A DNA stretch of 64,000 nt from CAWBRT01 sp963832365 (GCA_963832365.1 CAWHUL010000007.1:1-64000); one strand, 5' to 3'; counted from the stretch's first letter, positions 46,416 through 56,227 are shown. Notes: generated by a model not told the origin, from the sequence alone. Numbers and translations: made by a program.

Positions 46416-46901
46416 ATGAAACCAAGAAGAGCCATACAAGTCGCACTACTCCTTTTTGTAGCAGTCAGCGTTGTCTATTTAGTCAGTCAGGAGTCGAGGC
46501 GATCGATTGCTGGAGTACCAACCACACTCGGCGGACAAACTTCCAGTACCGGAAACTCTGCGCAGGTAAAAGTCGTCGCCTACTATTTTCACGGCAATTT
46601 CCGTTGCGTTTCCTGTCGCAAGCTTGAAGCGGTGTCGAATCAAGCCGTAATACTGGGTTTTCCAGAGGAACTGAAACGTGGAGACCTTCAGTGGAACACG
46701 GTGAACGTCGAACAAAGCGGTAACCAACACTTCATTTCTGATTACCGTTTATTCTCGCAATCCCTCGTTCTCGTGAGGTTTCGTAATAGTCAGCAGGTTG
46801 AATACAAAGCTCTGACGGAGGCATGGGAACTACTTCGGAACGATGAAGCCCTGAAGAAATATGTACAGTTAGAAGTTCGGGCCTATCTGAGTGACAACTA
46901 A
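46416..46901 (+). CDS. arsF: ArsF-like protein (nitroaromatic arsenical reduction)
   Basis: 161 residues with an N-terminal signal/anchor (ALLLFVAVSVVYLVS) and VVAYYFHGNFRCVSCRKLEAV, a thioredoxin-fold CxxC in the ArsF family context. In arsEFG loci ArsF takes part with ArsE in reducing nitro groups of aromatic arsenicals, and ArsG exports the aminobenzyl product. arsG follows with 2 bases between; no arsE is adjacent here. Confidence 0.72.
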   Translation: MKPRRAIQVALLLFVAVSVVYLVSQESRRSIAGVPTTLGGQTSSTGNSAQVKVVAYYFHGNFRCVSCRKLEAVSNQAVILGFPEELKRGDLQWNTVNVEQSGNQHFISDYRLFSQSLVLVRFRNSQQVEYKALTEAWELLRNDEALKKYVQLEVRAYLSDN

Positions 46902-46903
46902 GC

Positions 46904-47599
46904 ATGAACGAATACTGGATTGGGCTTTCCTCTGCAGTGTGGCTTGGAATCCTGACTTCCATCAGCCCCTGCCCATTGGCAACGAATATTGCTGCTCTTA
47001 GCTACGTTGGTAGGCATGCTGACCGACCACGAACGGTGTTGTTGGCTGGACTGTTGTACACCTTGGGCCGCTCCCTCGCTTACGCCATTATAAGTGCCCT
47101 GCTGGTGGCCAGCCTGCTTTCGGTTCCGGGTTTAGCCAATTTTCTCCAGCACTATATGAACAAACTGTTGGGTCCAGTGCTAATTGTCGTCGGCATGTTC
47201 CTGCTGGAGCTGGTACGCCTGCCTGCCTTGGGGGGGGCGCGTGCCTCACGCCTCAGTCACCGGCTCGGCCAATCTGGCGTCTGGGGGGCCGGCCTGCTGG
47301 GAATGTTGTTCGCTTTGTCCTTCTGCCCAACGTCGGCGGCGCTGTTCTTCGGCAGTCTTATCCCGCTTTCCGTCAAATGGCAATCGAGCATAGTCCTGCC
47401 CTCATTGTACGGAGTGGGAACGGCATTGCCGGTATTCGCCTTCGCGGTGCTGATTGCGGGAGGAGCCAAGTCTTTGGCCACAGCCTTCCAGCGGCTTACC
47501 GAACTTGAATTGTGGGCCCGAAGGATCACCGGCGTGGCCTTGATCGTGATAGGAATCTATTTCTGTTGGACCTATGTTTTCGCTCTTCCGCTCAACTGA
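46904..47599 (+). CDS. arsG: ArsG-like permease (CcdA/DsbD-related)
   Basis: 231 residues, six hydrophobic helices. SISPCPLATNIAALSYVG in helix 1 and LSFCPTSAALFFGSL in helix 4 are the paired Cys/Pro motifs of the CcdA/DsbD fold. Paired with ArsF, it matches the aromatic aminobenzylarsenical exporter. A generic CcdA-type thiol transporter is the alternative. Confidence 0.72.
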   Translation: MNEYWIGLSSAVWLGILTSISPCPLATNIAALSYVGRHADRPRTVLLAGLLYTLGRSLAYAIISALLVASLLSVPGLANFLQHYMNKLLGPVLIVVGMFLLELVRLPALGGARASRLSHRLGQSGVWGAGLLGMLFALSFCPTSAALFFGSLIPLSVKWQSSIVLPSLYGVGTALPVFAFAVLIAGGAKSLATAFQRLTELELWARRITGVALIVIGIYFCWTYVFALPLN

Positions 47600-47751
47600 T
47601 CGTTTGCGGCAGGGGTGAGGTCGCCACATATCATTTTGCTATTCATTGATTACGCTTCATCGAGTGAACGGCTCGCTTTGCGTTTTGCGCTAACTCCTTT
47701 CTTGTTGCCCGAATATGCTAAGTAAGATTGCGGTATAGGCGACTACGAAGG

Positions 47752-47973
47752 AATCAAAGTACCAATAGCGCCAAAGGCAGCATGCTCATCGTCGCCTACA
47801 CAATGCTCAAGACCGGCCACACTTATCACGAACTGGGCGGCAGCTATCTGGAGCTGATCAACAAAGATCAACTCCAGCGCTACTTCCTGAAACGCTTACA
47901 ACGACTCGGGCTCACGGTCACTGTCCAACCAGTGGCCGCACAGCGTGAAACATTTTCGAAGGAGAGAAGGTAG
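47752..47973 (+). mobile_element. 3' remnant of an IS110-type transposase
   Basis: KGSMLIVAYTMLKTGHTYHELG and INKDQLQRYFLKRLQRLG match the C-terminal end of IS110/IS1111 DEDD transposases. The N-terminal RuvC-like part and the Ser motif are missing, so it is an inactive fragment. The 61-base repeat copy A starts at its stop codon. Confidence 0.65.
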
Positions 47974-48022
47974 GGAAAGGCTGCAAACCCTATTTGCTGC
48001 GAGGATCTCGGATACGGTACCG
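47962..48022 (+). repeat. 61-base dispersed repeat, copy A
   Basis: Matches 62374-62434 at roughly nine of ten positions over the first 54 bases. Contains a small hairpin, GCAAA...TTTGC. Starts within the last codons of the IS110 remnant, so possibly the element's right end. Confidence 0.65.
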
Positions 48023-48116
48023 TCCAGCATGAGGTTCCAATAAGTGAGCGAAAAACCCTCGTCCTTAATGCCGAAAACGGGCACGCATTTAAAGGCACTT
48101 ATGGTTCCGTTTTCGG

Positions 48117-48144
48117 TGAGCGGAAAACAGATGTTTGTCGCTCA
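48117..48144. repeat. 13-2-13 inverted repeat, copy 1
   Basis: TGAGCGGAAAACA, core GA, TGTTTGTCGCTCA: 11 of 13 arm positions pair. Same site as 54591-54618. The design resembles crossover sites of small serine recombinases. Confidence 0.55.
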
Positions 48145-48342
48145 AAATCCTCTCTGGCGCGGCGACGGATTTTTCCTGCCATGCCTGCCAGCCTGACCGT
48201 TGTTCCATGAACGCAGCTTCTAACTTCCTAGAACGCGACCTCGGGCCGCGGCGAATGAGGCCAAGAGCACTGGACTTGAAGAATCCTCTCCGGCCCCTGG
48301 GTAATCTGGTACCAGAGACTGTTGCGGAGAAACAAAACAGAG

Positions 48343-48792
48343 ATGTCTCTCACCCTGCTGGCCATTGTGATCGCGGTGCTCTGCCTGTTGCTCGTAATTT
48401 GGGCCAAACGCGCAAGAGACAGACGGGAGATGGAGCTGCACAGCATCACGCCGGATGCGCTCCATGCATTGTTGGCCTCAAATCGAGAGGTGCTCCTCTT
48501 TGATGTTCGCCAGCCGCTCGATCTGTTGGCCTATCCTGAGATCATCGTTGGCGCGACAAGAATTCCCCCAAAAGAAGTGTTCGAGAATCCGTCGCTCATC
48601 CCGAAAGAGAAAGACTCGGTCGTTTACTGTACCTGTCCCTCTGATAAGACGAGCCGAGCCGTCCTGCGTCGAGTTCAAGACAGGCATTTCTTACGGATCA
48701 AATTCCTCAAAGGTGGACTGGCAGGCTGGAAAGCCAAGGGCTATCCGGTCGAGCGATACGAAAAGTCCTTCCACCTCGACACTACAGCGTAG
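48343..48792 (+). CDS. membrane-anchored rhodanese-domain protein
   Basis: About 149 residues from ATG 48343: one N-terminal helix (LTLLAIVIAVLCLLLVIW), then a rhodanese domain with active-site loop CTCPSDKTSRAVLRR, the first or second Cys being the persulfide carrier. Domain faces the cytoplasm or periplasm depending on topology. Handles sulfane sulfur; no operon partner. Confidence 0.75.
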   Translation: MSLTLLAIVIAVLCLLLVIWAKRARDRREMELHSITPDALHALLASNREVLLFDVRQPLDLLAYPEIIVGATRIPPKEVFENPSLIPKEKDSVVYCTCPSDKTSRAVLRRVQDRHFLRIKFLKGGLAGWKAKGYPVERYEKSFHLDTTA

Positions 48793-48868
48793 CCCCCGGT
48801 GCTTTGCTTCCGAGTAGCCAGCTCATCATCCAGGAGTAATGCAGCTGACACCGGGGAGCCACGGGTCC

Positions 48869-48990
48869 TTAAAGCTTCGACCCACCGTCGACCGGGATAC
48901 TCGCTCCCGTGATCCAGCGGGCGGCGTCTGAGGCCAGAAACGCGACGACTGTAGAATCCCTGGCCTGTTTAATCCTTGACGGCGGGTGTC
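48869..48990 (-). pseudogene. 3' remnant of a short-chain dehydrogenase gene
   Basis: The minus strand ends VVAFLASDAARWITGASIPV then DGGSKL, the standard C-terminus of classical SDRs (LASDxASxITGxxxxVDGG). Upstream sequence has no NAD-binding or catalytic motif, so only the last ~40 codons remain. Confidence 0.6.
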
Positions 48991-49780
48991 GGTGGTAACT
49001 GGCAGGATGATTTCGGAGGCGACCTTCCAGTCCTTCCCAACTTTTATCCAATTGATAATCATCAGAAATGGCTTGGGCGTGCCGTCCTGACAAGTGCGCT
49101 GTCCCCACTTGAGATCATGGCCCGTTTTTCGTCAACTTGACTCTTGCAACGCTGGATACGGTAGTGTCTGAAACTAACGGATTGCAGTGACACGGGAGAG
49201 ACTGGGCTTAGTGTCGCCATCCGTGGAACATCGATTGCCCACTTGGGCGCCCCGTACTGCGGAGCGTATGCCCCCTAGCTACAAAGGGGTCTCGCCAGCC
49301 CCGCTGCAAGTTAAGCAAAACAAGCAGCCGGAAAACTCTGCTTGATCTAGCCACGAAACTCTGCCTTCGTGAACAGCAGATGAGCCGAACGTTGGTCCAA
49401 CTCGATATCCGCTGCAAGCAGCACCGGGAGTTTGCGCCCGACTGCGGCGCTTGCTGCTTCGTCCGAAAGTTTGAGATGGAGTTCGAGAGACTTCGACAGC
49501 GCAGGGCAGAGCTGATTCGGCAGCTCCGGGGAAAGTTGCGGTCGGGTGATGTGGTCCCTATAGAGATCCTGTGAACACACTCGGAGCGTTTCATTCTATA
49601 GTTTCGCTTTTGAAGAAGTCTGTGGGTATCGGGCAGGATTGTCGGAGAGGCGCGGACTATGGCAATTCTGTTCAGTCTTTTCGGGCGACATTGCTCGTCT
49701 TGGGATGAATGTGTGCTGGGCGGATGGATCGAAGCCGATTTATGAGCAAGTTCTGCGATATCTGGACCTCAGTTCTTCCC
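48991..49780. other. ~790 bases without a confident gene
   Basis: One frame at 49380-49574 (+) encodes 64 residues with five Cys (RCKQH, DCGACCF) and a charged helix; it has no clear ribosome site and I leave it as a possibility only. Nothing else is recognisable. Confidence 0.4.
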
Positions 49781-50158
49781 TCAGCAGTTCGGGGATATCA
49801 GTGCGCGGACCATTTCAAACAACTGCACAGGGGATTCTCCTTTGGTGGCATACGCATCCACCGTTTGGAGAACCTCTTTGGGAACGGGGAAATAAGCGGA
49901 CAGCATCAGGATCGGAATTGCAGGGCTGATACGCCTCATCGCGACAGCCACATCATACCCATTCATCTCTGGCATCGCGTAATCCAGGATTACCAGATCC
50001 ACGCGCTGAGAACGGAAGATTTCTAGGCCGGCTTTGCCGTTCCCAGCTGTGAGCACTGAATAGCCTGCGCTTTCCAAGACCATCTTCCGGAGTTCAAGCC
50101 CATTGGGTTCGTCATCGATGCAGAGCAGCACCGCTTTCGACTGGGGCGAATTTCGCAT
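49781..50158 (-). CDS. single-domain response regulator
   Basis: About 125 residues from ATG 50158 (a longer frame to 50284 exists). Receiver domain with acidic pair CIDDEP, phospho-acceptor Asp in VILDYAMPEMNG, and Lys in ATKGESP. No output domain. Divergent from the large CheB-CheR-kinase, the obvious candidate phosphodonor. Confidence 0.82.
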   Translation of the reverse strand: MRNSPQSKAVLLCIDDEPNGLELRKMVLESAGYSVLTAGNGKAGLEIFRSQRVDLVILDYAMPEMNGYDVAVAMRRISPAIPILMLSAYFPVPKEVLQTVDAYATKGESPVQLFEMVRALISPNC

Positions 50159-50327
50159 CGTACGTTCCGCGGAATCTTCCGAATAACGGGAACTGCTCGT
50201 CTCTCTCGCACTGCTGCTGCCTGGGTATTCGGTTGATATTATCTCATGGCATTTAACGTGCCAATTGTGAAATACTCGTGCCATTTAATTGCGAGTTTAT
50301 TTCTGAACTGCATCGGGCACACGCGCT

Positions 50328-53300
50328 TTGCGGGGCGTGATTATGATAACTGAAAATAGTGGTGACCTTGCCTCTAATGGCGACAATGGCGAATCGACAG
50401 AACCTTCGCATTCAAAGAACTTCCCGATAGTCGGGGTCGGGGCTTCCGCTGGTGGGCTGGAAGCGCTTTCCGAGCTGCTCACGCATTTGCCAGCCCAAAC
50501 AGGGATGGCCTTCGTGCTGATTCAGCACCTTGATCCAACGCACTCAAGCCAATTGTCGGATTTGATGTCGAGGGTCACGAAGATGCCCGTCGGAGAAGCC
50601 AGAGATGGCATGGGCGTCGAACCCGACCACGTGTATGTAATTCCGCCCAACGCAAGCCTGGCCATTCTGGATGGCGTGCTGGTGGTCACGCCGCGAGTTC
50701 GTGATCACCACGCCCCCGTCGACTTCTTCTTTCAGGCGCTTTCCCGGAATCAAAATAATACGGCAATCGGCGTGGTCCTATCGGGCACCGGAACTGATGG
50801 AACATTAGGCTTAAGGGCAATCAAGGCGGAAGGCGGGATTACCTTTGCGCAGGACACGCAATCGGCCGTCTTCGGGGGCATGCCGCATAGTGCCATTGCG
50901 TCCGGCAATGTGGATTTCGTGCTTCCGCCGCAAGGGATCGCGCGCCAGTTGGTGAGAATCGCGGGTGATTCCTACGTCGCGGAACCGAAAGAGGTTGAGA
51001 CCGAGGAGGCGTCCCCAGAACTAGTTTCAAAAGCCACGGAGGCCCCGGGATTGGGGATGCTCTTTGCAGCGTTGCGGACTGCCACAGGAGTCGACTTCAC
51101 TCATTACAAACGCACGACGATCCTGCGGCGAATTCGGCGACGCATGCTTGTTCACCAGATGGATAAGGTGACGGACTTCCACCACTATCTCAAGAACAAT
51201 CCCGCCGAAGTCGCGGCGCTCTACCAAGACCTTCTTATCAATGTCACGGAGTTCTTCCGTGATCCTGAAGTTTTCACGTCTCTAACCAGTCAGGTGTTTC
51301 CCGAAATCATCAAAAGCCGGCAGGCCGATGATGCCATCCGGATCTGGGCACCAGGCTGTTCCTCAGGCGAAGAAGCGTATTCGCTGGCCATCGCCCTGCT
51401 CGAATTCCTGGGCGAAACAGCCGTCAATACGCGCATTCAGCTTTTTGGGACCGATCTTTCCGAAAGGGCCATTGAGCAGGCCCGGGCGGGCGTTTACCCG
51501 GAAAGTATTGTGGCTGCGGTTTCAAAGGAACGCCTGCGGCGGTTTTTCTCCAGAGTGGAAGGTGGATACCGAATCAGCCAGACCATTCGGGAGATGTGTG
51601 TGTTTGCGCGCCACAACATCTTTGCCGACCCGCCGTTCTCCCACATGGACCTGATCAGTTGCCGGAACGTGCTGATTTACATGGACTCGGTTCTGCAAAA
51701 GCAAATCATGCCGATCTTCCATTACGCACTCAATCCGAACGGCGTTTTGATGCTGGGAAGCTCGGAAGGTATTGGGAGTTTCTCGAATCTCTTCGAGGCC
51801 TTAGATAAGAAGCACAAGCTCTATTCGAAAAAGTGGGTACCCGGACATACTCGTTTTGATTTTGCGGCGCATGGTTTTCCTGCCGTTGTTCCACAGCGAC
51901 CAACCACCGGCTCAGGACGCGGCGATGTCCTCGAACCGCAGAAAGAATTAGATCGGGTGCTTCTCCCCGACTATGCTCCAACGGCTGTGCTTGTGTCCGA
52001 CGATTTGGAAGTCCTGCAATCGCGCGGAGACACGTCTCCATACCTCAAGTTGCCAGCCGGGAACCCCAGTCTTAATTTGCTGAAGATGGCCAGGGGAGGC
52101 CTCGGCTTTGAGTTGCGTAACGCAGTAGCCGCGGCCAAGCAGCAGAAGGCGCCATTTCGGAGGGATGGGATACAAATCAAATCTGGGCGCGACCGGACCC
52201 GAAACGTCGGTATTGAGGTCACCCCTCTGAAGTCGGCTCTCGTCAACGAACCAATATTCCGATCATCATGGTCGATTGCGACCTCCGCATTCGCCGGCTT
52301 ACTCCGATGGCGGAAAAGGCCCTGAGAGTGATTCCTGCTGATGTCGGAAGGCTGATCACGGATCTCAAACTCAACATTGATGTGCCCGACCTGGGGAAGT
52401 TAATCCTGGCCGTAATCGAGAGCCTTCAGCCGATCGAACAAGAGGTGCAGGACGAGCGGGGCAAGTGGCACTCGCTGCAGGTACGGCCCTATCGGACTAG
52501 CGATAACAGAATCGATGGCGTGGTTCTGGCGCTGCAGGACATCGACATCCTTAAGCGCAGTGAACAGACATTCAAGCGATCCAGCACCTTCATGAAGTCT
52601 GTCGTGGAAACGGTGCGGGAGCCCCTGCTGGTACTCGGTTCGGACTTGCGGGTAACAACGGCCAACAAATCCTTCTACGCCGTCTTCCAAGTCTCGCCGG
52701 AGGAAACAATAGGGAGAAGCCTTTACGATTTGGGAAACGAACAATGGAGCATTCCTCACTTGCGCGTACTCATGGGGGAAGTTTTACCCAAGGCCCAGGC
52801 TGTGCAGGATTTTGTGGTGGAACACGAGTTCCCCCAGATCGGGCACAAAACCATGTTGCTCAATGCGCGTCAGATCAGCACTGCGGACCAGCCCGATCCA
52901 CTGATCCTGCTGGCCATTGAGGACATCACCGATCGTAAGCGGGCCGAAGAGGCAGCGCTGCTCTCGGCCGAGAGGATAGCTTCGGCAGGACGTATTGCCG
53001 CAACCATAGCGCACGAAATCAACAATCCTCTGGACGCCTTGGCCAATTTAATGTACCTGCTGGGGCAACAATCCGCTTGGGATGAAGCCTCCCGGAACCT
53101 CGTAAAGCGGGGAGAAGAAGAACTAAAACGTATCACAAGTATTACCAGGCAGACACTTGGGCTATTTAGTAGCTCATCCGAGATTCAAGAGATGGCACTA
53201 TGCCAAGTGCTTGATGAAACCTCGGAGCTGCTTGGCGGCAAGTTTCGCGAACAGAATGTCTCTGTGAAAAAGCGCTATGACGTTGAGGGGCATATCCATG

Positions 53301-53653
53301 CGGCTCCCACCGAGCTTCGGCAGGTCTTCACCAATTTGCTGGTGAATGCGCTCGCTGCAACGCCTGCGGGAGGCAAGCTCACGTTACATGTATTTGCCTC
53401 TCGTGATTGGCGAAGACTGAAGCGCCGCGGGATACGTGTGGTTATTGCTGATACTGGTGTAGGCATTCCTTACGAGCACCAGAAGAAGATCTTTGAGCCG
53501 TTCTTTACCACAAAAGGCGAGAAAGGAACCGGCCTCGGGCTGTACGTCATTAGCGGCATCGTGAAGAAATACGAGGGTACTATTCGCCTGCGTAGCAGTA
53601 CAGCAAAAGGGAGAAGTGGAACCTGCTTCTCAATCTTTTTCCCTACCAAGTAA
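50328..53653 (+). CDS. CheB-CheR-PAS-histidine kinase hybrid, deletion/frameshift between CheR and PAS
   Basis: CheB methylesterase (GVGASAGGLEAL; LIQHLDPTH; SGTGTDGTLG) at ~30-220, CheR methyltransferase (DFTHYKRTTILRRIRRRM to the SAM region WAPGCSSGEEAYS) at ~240-500, then two PAS regions, HisKA (IAATIAHEINNPLDAL, His phosphosite) and HATPase (NLLVNALAA, DTGVGIP, GTGLGLY). The frame breaks near 52230-52255. The usual ~150-residue TNEELQSTNEE coiled coil between EVTPLKS and SSTN-IPIIMVD is absent. About 1100 residues; cytoplasmic two-component/chemosensory regulator. Confidence 0.8.
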
Positions 53654-53989
53654 GCAGACAATTCAGCCCCCAGGACAGATCCGTGGCGAAGCACTGTAGC
53701 CCGGTAGGGCCACGGAAACCACTGACGTCATCTCGTCCAGACTGTATACCTGCACGCTGTTCACGAAGGCAGAGATTTGTGGCCACACGCGCGAGTTGGA
53801 GAAAACTGTATTTGGCGTGGGGTTCAGGCGTCGCCCGTTCTGAGCTTTTGTGGCATTGATTCGGCGATTGGCGTGCGCCAGAGTTGGCCACAAAGGGGTC
53901 GCACAGGGCGTCCAAGAAGTGGCCTTTCGTGGCCACCGTATTCCTGGGCAACAGCGAAGCTCTAATGACCGCTATTTTAGGAGGCGGTT
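53654..53989. other. non-coding stretch after the kinase
   Basis: No recognised gene. GTGGCCAC recurs at about 53778 and 53930. AGGAGG at 53980-53985 serves the small frame that follows. Confidence 0.4.
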
Positions 53990-54334
53990 ATGAGCTGGAT
54001 TATAGGGAACGGAAGCGTTTCTGCGGCACAGTCGAGCAGTCAACATGCTGGCCGAACGCCCGTTGGCCCTCTCAAACTCGGCACTTTGACGAAAAGTGGG
54101 CTTTGCGAAGATTGGGATTTCTTGTTAGAGAGCGGATTAGAGCTGACTTCGAAGAAACATTCGGCGAGTTCCGAGCGCACCGTCGGCAAGTGGAAGTTGA
54201 TCGGACCCAAGTTACGACGACTCGTATTCTTCTCCCCTGAAAAACTCATTGAGTTCGTCCGCAATCTCATTCGAAAACAGCACCATGGGACAGCGTGGGT
54301 TAATGCACTGCATGTTCGGCCAAATTATGCTTGA
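53990..54334 (+). CDS. possible 114-residue hypothetical protein
   Basis: ATG preceded by AGGAGGCGGTT. The product is Ser/Lys-rich with no domain I recognise. Its last ~40 codons overlap the oppositely oriented gene ending at 54212; at most one of the two frames is likely real there. Confidence 0.3.
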   Translation: MSWIIGNGSVSAAQSSSQHAGRTPVGPLKLGTLTKSGLCEDWDFLLESGLELTSKKHSASSERTVGKWKLIGPKLRRLVFFSPEKLIEFVRNLIRKQHHGTAWVNALHVRPNYA

Positions 54335-54568
54335 GACCTGCGCCGGGGTAATCATTATCCGAGGCGGTTTCTGATCCTCTCCACGGGACAGGTCCAACAC
54401 TTTCTCGGCGAGTACTTTCTTAGCCTCCAACGCGAGATTGGGACACAAGACATCCAAGCATGTCCATACAGCTTCGACACGCTGGCGTGCGGCAAGCTTG
54501 ATCGCTGGACTTACCTCGGCTCTCGGGTGGCGGTTTCGATTCATGCGAGGGAATAACTCATCAACCAC
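54212..54568 (-). CDS. hypothetical protein with conserved-looking Cys motif
   Basis: 118 residues from GTG 54568 (an internal ATG at residue 9 is possible). Helical, with NMQCINPRCPMVLFSNEIADELNEFF near the end, reminiscent of a small zinc-binding knuckle. Not recognised. Same strand as the recombinase block but 57 bases beyond its last gene. Confidence 0.45.
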   Translation of the reverse strand: MVDELFPRMNRNRHPRAEVSPAIKLAARQRVEAVWTCLDVLCPNLALEAKKVLAEKVLDLSRGEDQKPPRIMITPAQVSSIIWPNMQCINPRCPMVLFSNEIADELNEFFRGEEYESS

Positions 54569-54590
54569 TCACGTTTTAGAAAATGTTCAG

Positions 54591-54618
54591 TGAGCAACAA
54601 ACAAGTGTTTGTCGCTCA
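54591..54618. repeat. 13-2-13 inverted repeat, copy 2
   Basis: TGAGCAACAAACA, core AG, TGTTTGTCGCTCA: 12 of 13 arm positions pair. Eight bases from the 3' end of the serine recombinase gene. The right arm is identical to copy 1. Confidence 0.6.
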
Positions 54619-54625
54619 GCAAAAC

Positions 54626-55261
54626 TCACGCCTTAAGTGCTCTCGATTCATGGGGTATAACAGGCGCCGGGAGCAGGGGATTTTCGCTCATCTGCTGGAG
54701 GCGGGATCGGATCGTTCCGTAGCCGAGGCCGAGCACCGTGGCGATCTGGCGTAGGCTGGCACCGTCGGTCTTCATCTGGAGGATCCGGTCACCATCTGCC
54801 ACCCGGCGAGGACGACCAAGCTGTTTACCGTTGGCACGGGCATTAACGAGCCCACATTTCACACGTTCTTTAGTGAGAGACAGTTCGAACTCAGCCATCG
54901 CCCCAATAATCTGAAACATGAGCCGCCCGGTTGGCGTACTGAGGTCGAGGTTGTCTCTGAGGCTGACGAACGCCACGCCATAGGAGTCGAGATCGGCGAG
55001 GGCATTCACCAGGTGCTTCAGCGACCTGCCGAACCGATCTACCTTCCAACAGGCGACAATGTCGAAGCGGCGGCGATGGGCGTCGGCCATCAGACGGTTC
55101 AATGCCGGGCGGGAGTCCTTCGAGCCGGAAACACCTTCATCGACATACTCGCCAGTGACGACCCATCCACGGCGGGAGGCGTACTCACGCAGCTCGGACA
55201 ACTGCATTTCGGGATGCTGGCCGTTCAGCGTTGAAACTCTGGCGTACAAGGCAACTCGCAT
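54626..55261 (-). CDS. small serine recombinase (resolvase/invertase family)
   Basis: 211 residues. YARVST gives Ser10 as the nucleophile; ACWKVDRFGRSLKHL and FQIIGAMAEFELSLTKERV are the conserved catalytic and dimer-helix regions; the C-terminal LRQIATVLGLGYGTIRSRL is the DNA-binding helix-turn-helix. All expected catalytic residues are present, so an active DNA resolvase or invertase is likely. First of a three-gene minus-strand block with the 76-residue protein and a second recombinase-like gene. Confidence 0.88.
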   Translation of the reverse strand: MRVALYARVSTLNGQHPEMQLSELREYASRRGWVVTGEYVDEGVSGSKDSRPALNRLMADAHRRRFDIVACWKVDRFGRSLKHLVNALADLDSYGVAFVSLRDNLDLSTPTGRLMFQIIGAMAEFELSLTKERVKCGLVNARANGKQLGRPRRVADGDRILQMKTDGASLRQIATVLGLGYGTIRSRLQQMSENPLLPAPVIPHESRALKA

Positions 55262-55284
55262 AATCCTCTGTGCTGGGGCGGAGA

Positions 55285-55515
55285 TTAGGACGCCCCCGGG
55301 GTTAGTGCCGTGTGAATCAGCAGCGGCTGACCGTCTTTGCTGTGGAAGACTTCGATGACGACTTCACGCCCCGCAGCTTGGGCCTTCTTTAGCAATGGCT
55401 GCATCTCCTCGGCTTGACTGAGGCGGTGGAGAGCATCTTGCATGCCCTCGCTCGGAGGATGGGTCGGCGCACCGCTCGGGCGGCGATATTTGAACTGAAT
55501 AGTCGGAGTTTTCAT
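55285..55515 (-). CDS. small hypothetical protein between the two recombinases
   Basis: 76 residues from ATG 55515: MKTPTIQFKYRRPSG, a helical middle (LHRLSQAEEMQPLLKKAQAAG) and a short beta end. Lies 23 bases from one recombinase and 10 from the other, so same transcript. Might be a cofactor or directionality protein; unproven. Confidence 0.5.
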   Translation of the reverse strand: MKTPTIQFKYRRPSGAPTHPPSEGMQDALHRLSQAEEMQPLLKKAQAAGREVVIEVFHSKDGQPLLIHTALTPGAS

Positions 55516-55525
55516 GCTCTCTTCC

Positions 55526-56203
55526 TCATACGACAAACTCGGCAACGACTTCGGCGGCAGCGGGCTGGTACTGGCCGACCCCAGCGAACTGGCGCTGTGC
55601 CTCTCTCACGAACCGCACGACCGACGCTCGGCTTACCCCATATTTCTTCGAGCATTGCGTCAATGACATCCCGGACAAACGGTCTCGGACGATTGAGTCA
55701 TGCGGGGTGCTGAGAGGTCTCCTGCCAAGCTGGAATCCGTCCAATCTTTTGCGCCTCAAGCCCATGCGGATATGTTCCTTCACCAATTCACTCTCGCATT
55801 GGTTGAGGCTGGCCATAGCATCAAAGAAAAGCTTCCCAGTTGAAGTAGACGTGTCGATAGCCTCCTGTGCAGAAATCAGGTCGATGTGGAGAGTCCTGAA
55901 GTGTTCAGTCAACTGGAGCAAATGCTTGACGCCTTTGCTGAGGCACGCCAACCTGTTAGTCAGGACGATCGAAAAGCGACCCTGTTTAGCGCCGGCCGTT
56001 AGCGCTTCCAGTCCGGGGCGCCGTGCCTTAGGTCCGGAAGCAATGTCTTTGTACTCAGCTACCACCTCAAATCCGCGTTGACGGGCAAGCTGACGGAGAT
56101 AACACACCTGTGCAGATACATCTTCCTCAGGTGCCCATGCCCGAGCGTAAATCGCAGCTTTTTTTTCACAGGTGCTCCTTAGCTCTGGAGAAAGTACGGA
56201 CAT
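55526..56203 (-). CDS. serine recombinase-like protein lacking the catalytic serine
   Basis: 225 residues with the overall small serine recombinase layout (QLARQRGFEVVAEYKDIASG; FFDAMASLNQCESELVKEHIRMGLRR; HTH TQCSKKYGVSRASVVRFVRE). The nucleophile position reads YARAWA: Trp23 in place of Ser. DRxxRS is NRLACLSKG. So it should not cleave DNA but could bind it or pair with the active recombinase. Confidence 0.75.
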   Translation of the reverse strand: MSVLSPELRSTCEKKAAIYARAWAPEEDVSAQVCYLRQLARQRGFEVVAEYKDIASGPKARRPGLEALTAGAKQGRFSIVLTNRLACLSKGVKHLLQLTEHFRTLHIDLISAQEAIDTSTSTGKLFFDAMASLNQCESELVKEHIRMGLRRKRLDGFQLGRRPLSTPHDSIVRDRLSGMSLTQCSKKYGVSRASVVRFVREAQRQFAGVGQYQPAAAEVVAEFVV

Positions 56204-56227
56204 AACTGTGAATTGACGACTGGATCG

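Noticed and set aside
54606..54637. Partial likeness to a Tn3-family terminal inverted repeat (CGCTCA...AACTCACG...TTAAG)
   Set aside because: No GGGG outer end, no second copy, no Tn3 transposase, and it overlaps the recombinase stop codon. The 13-2-13 palindrome explains the site better.
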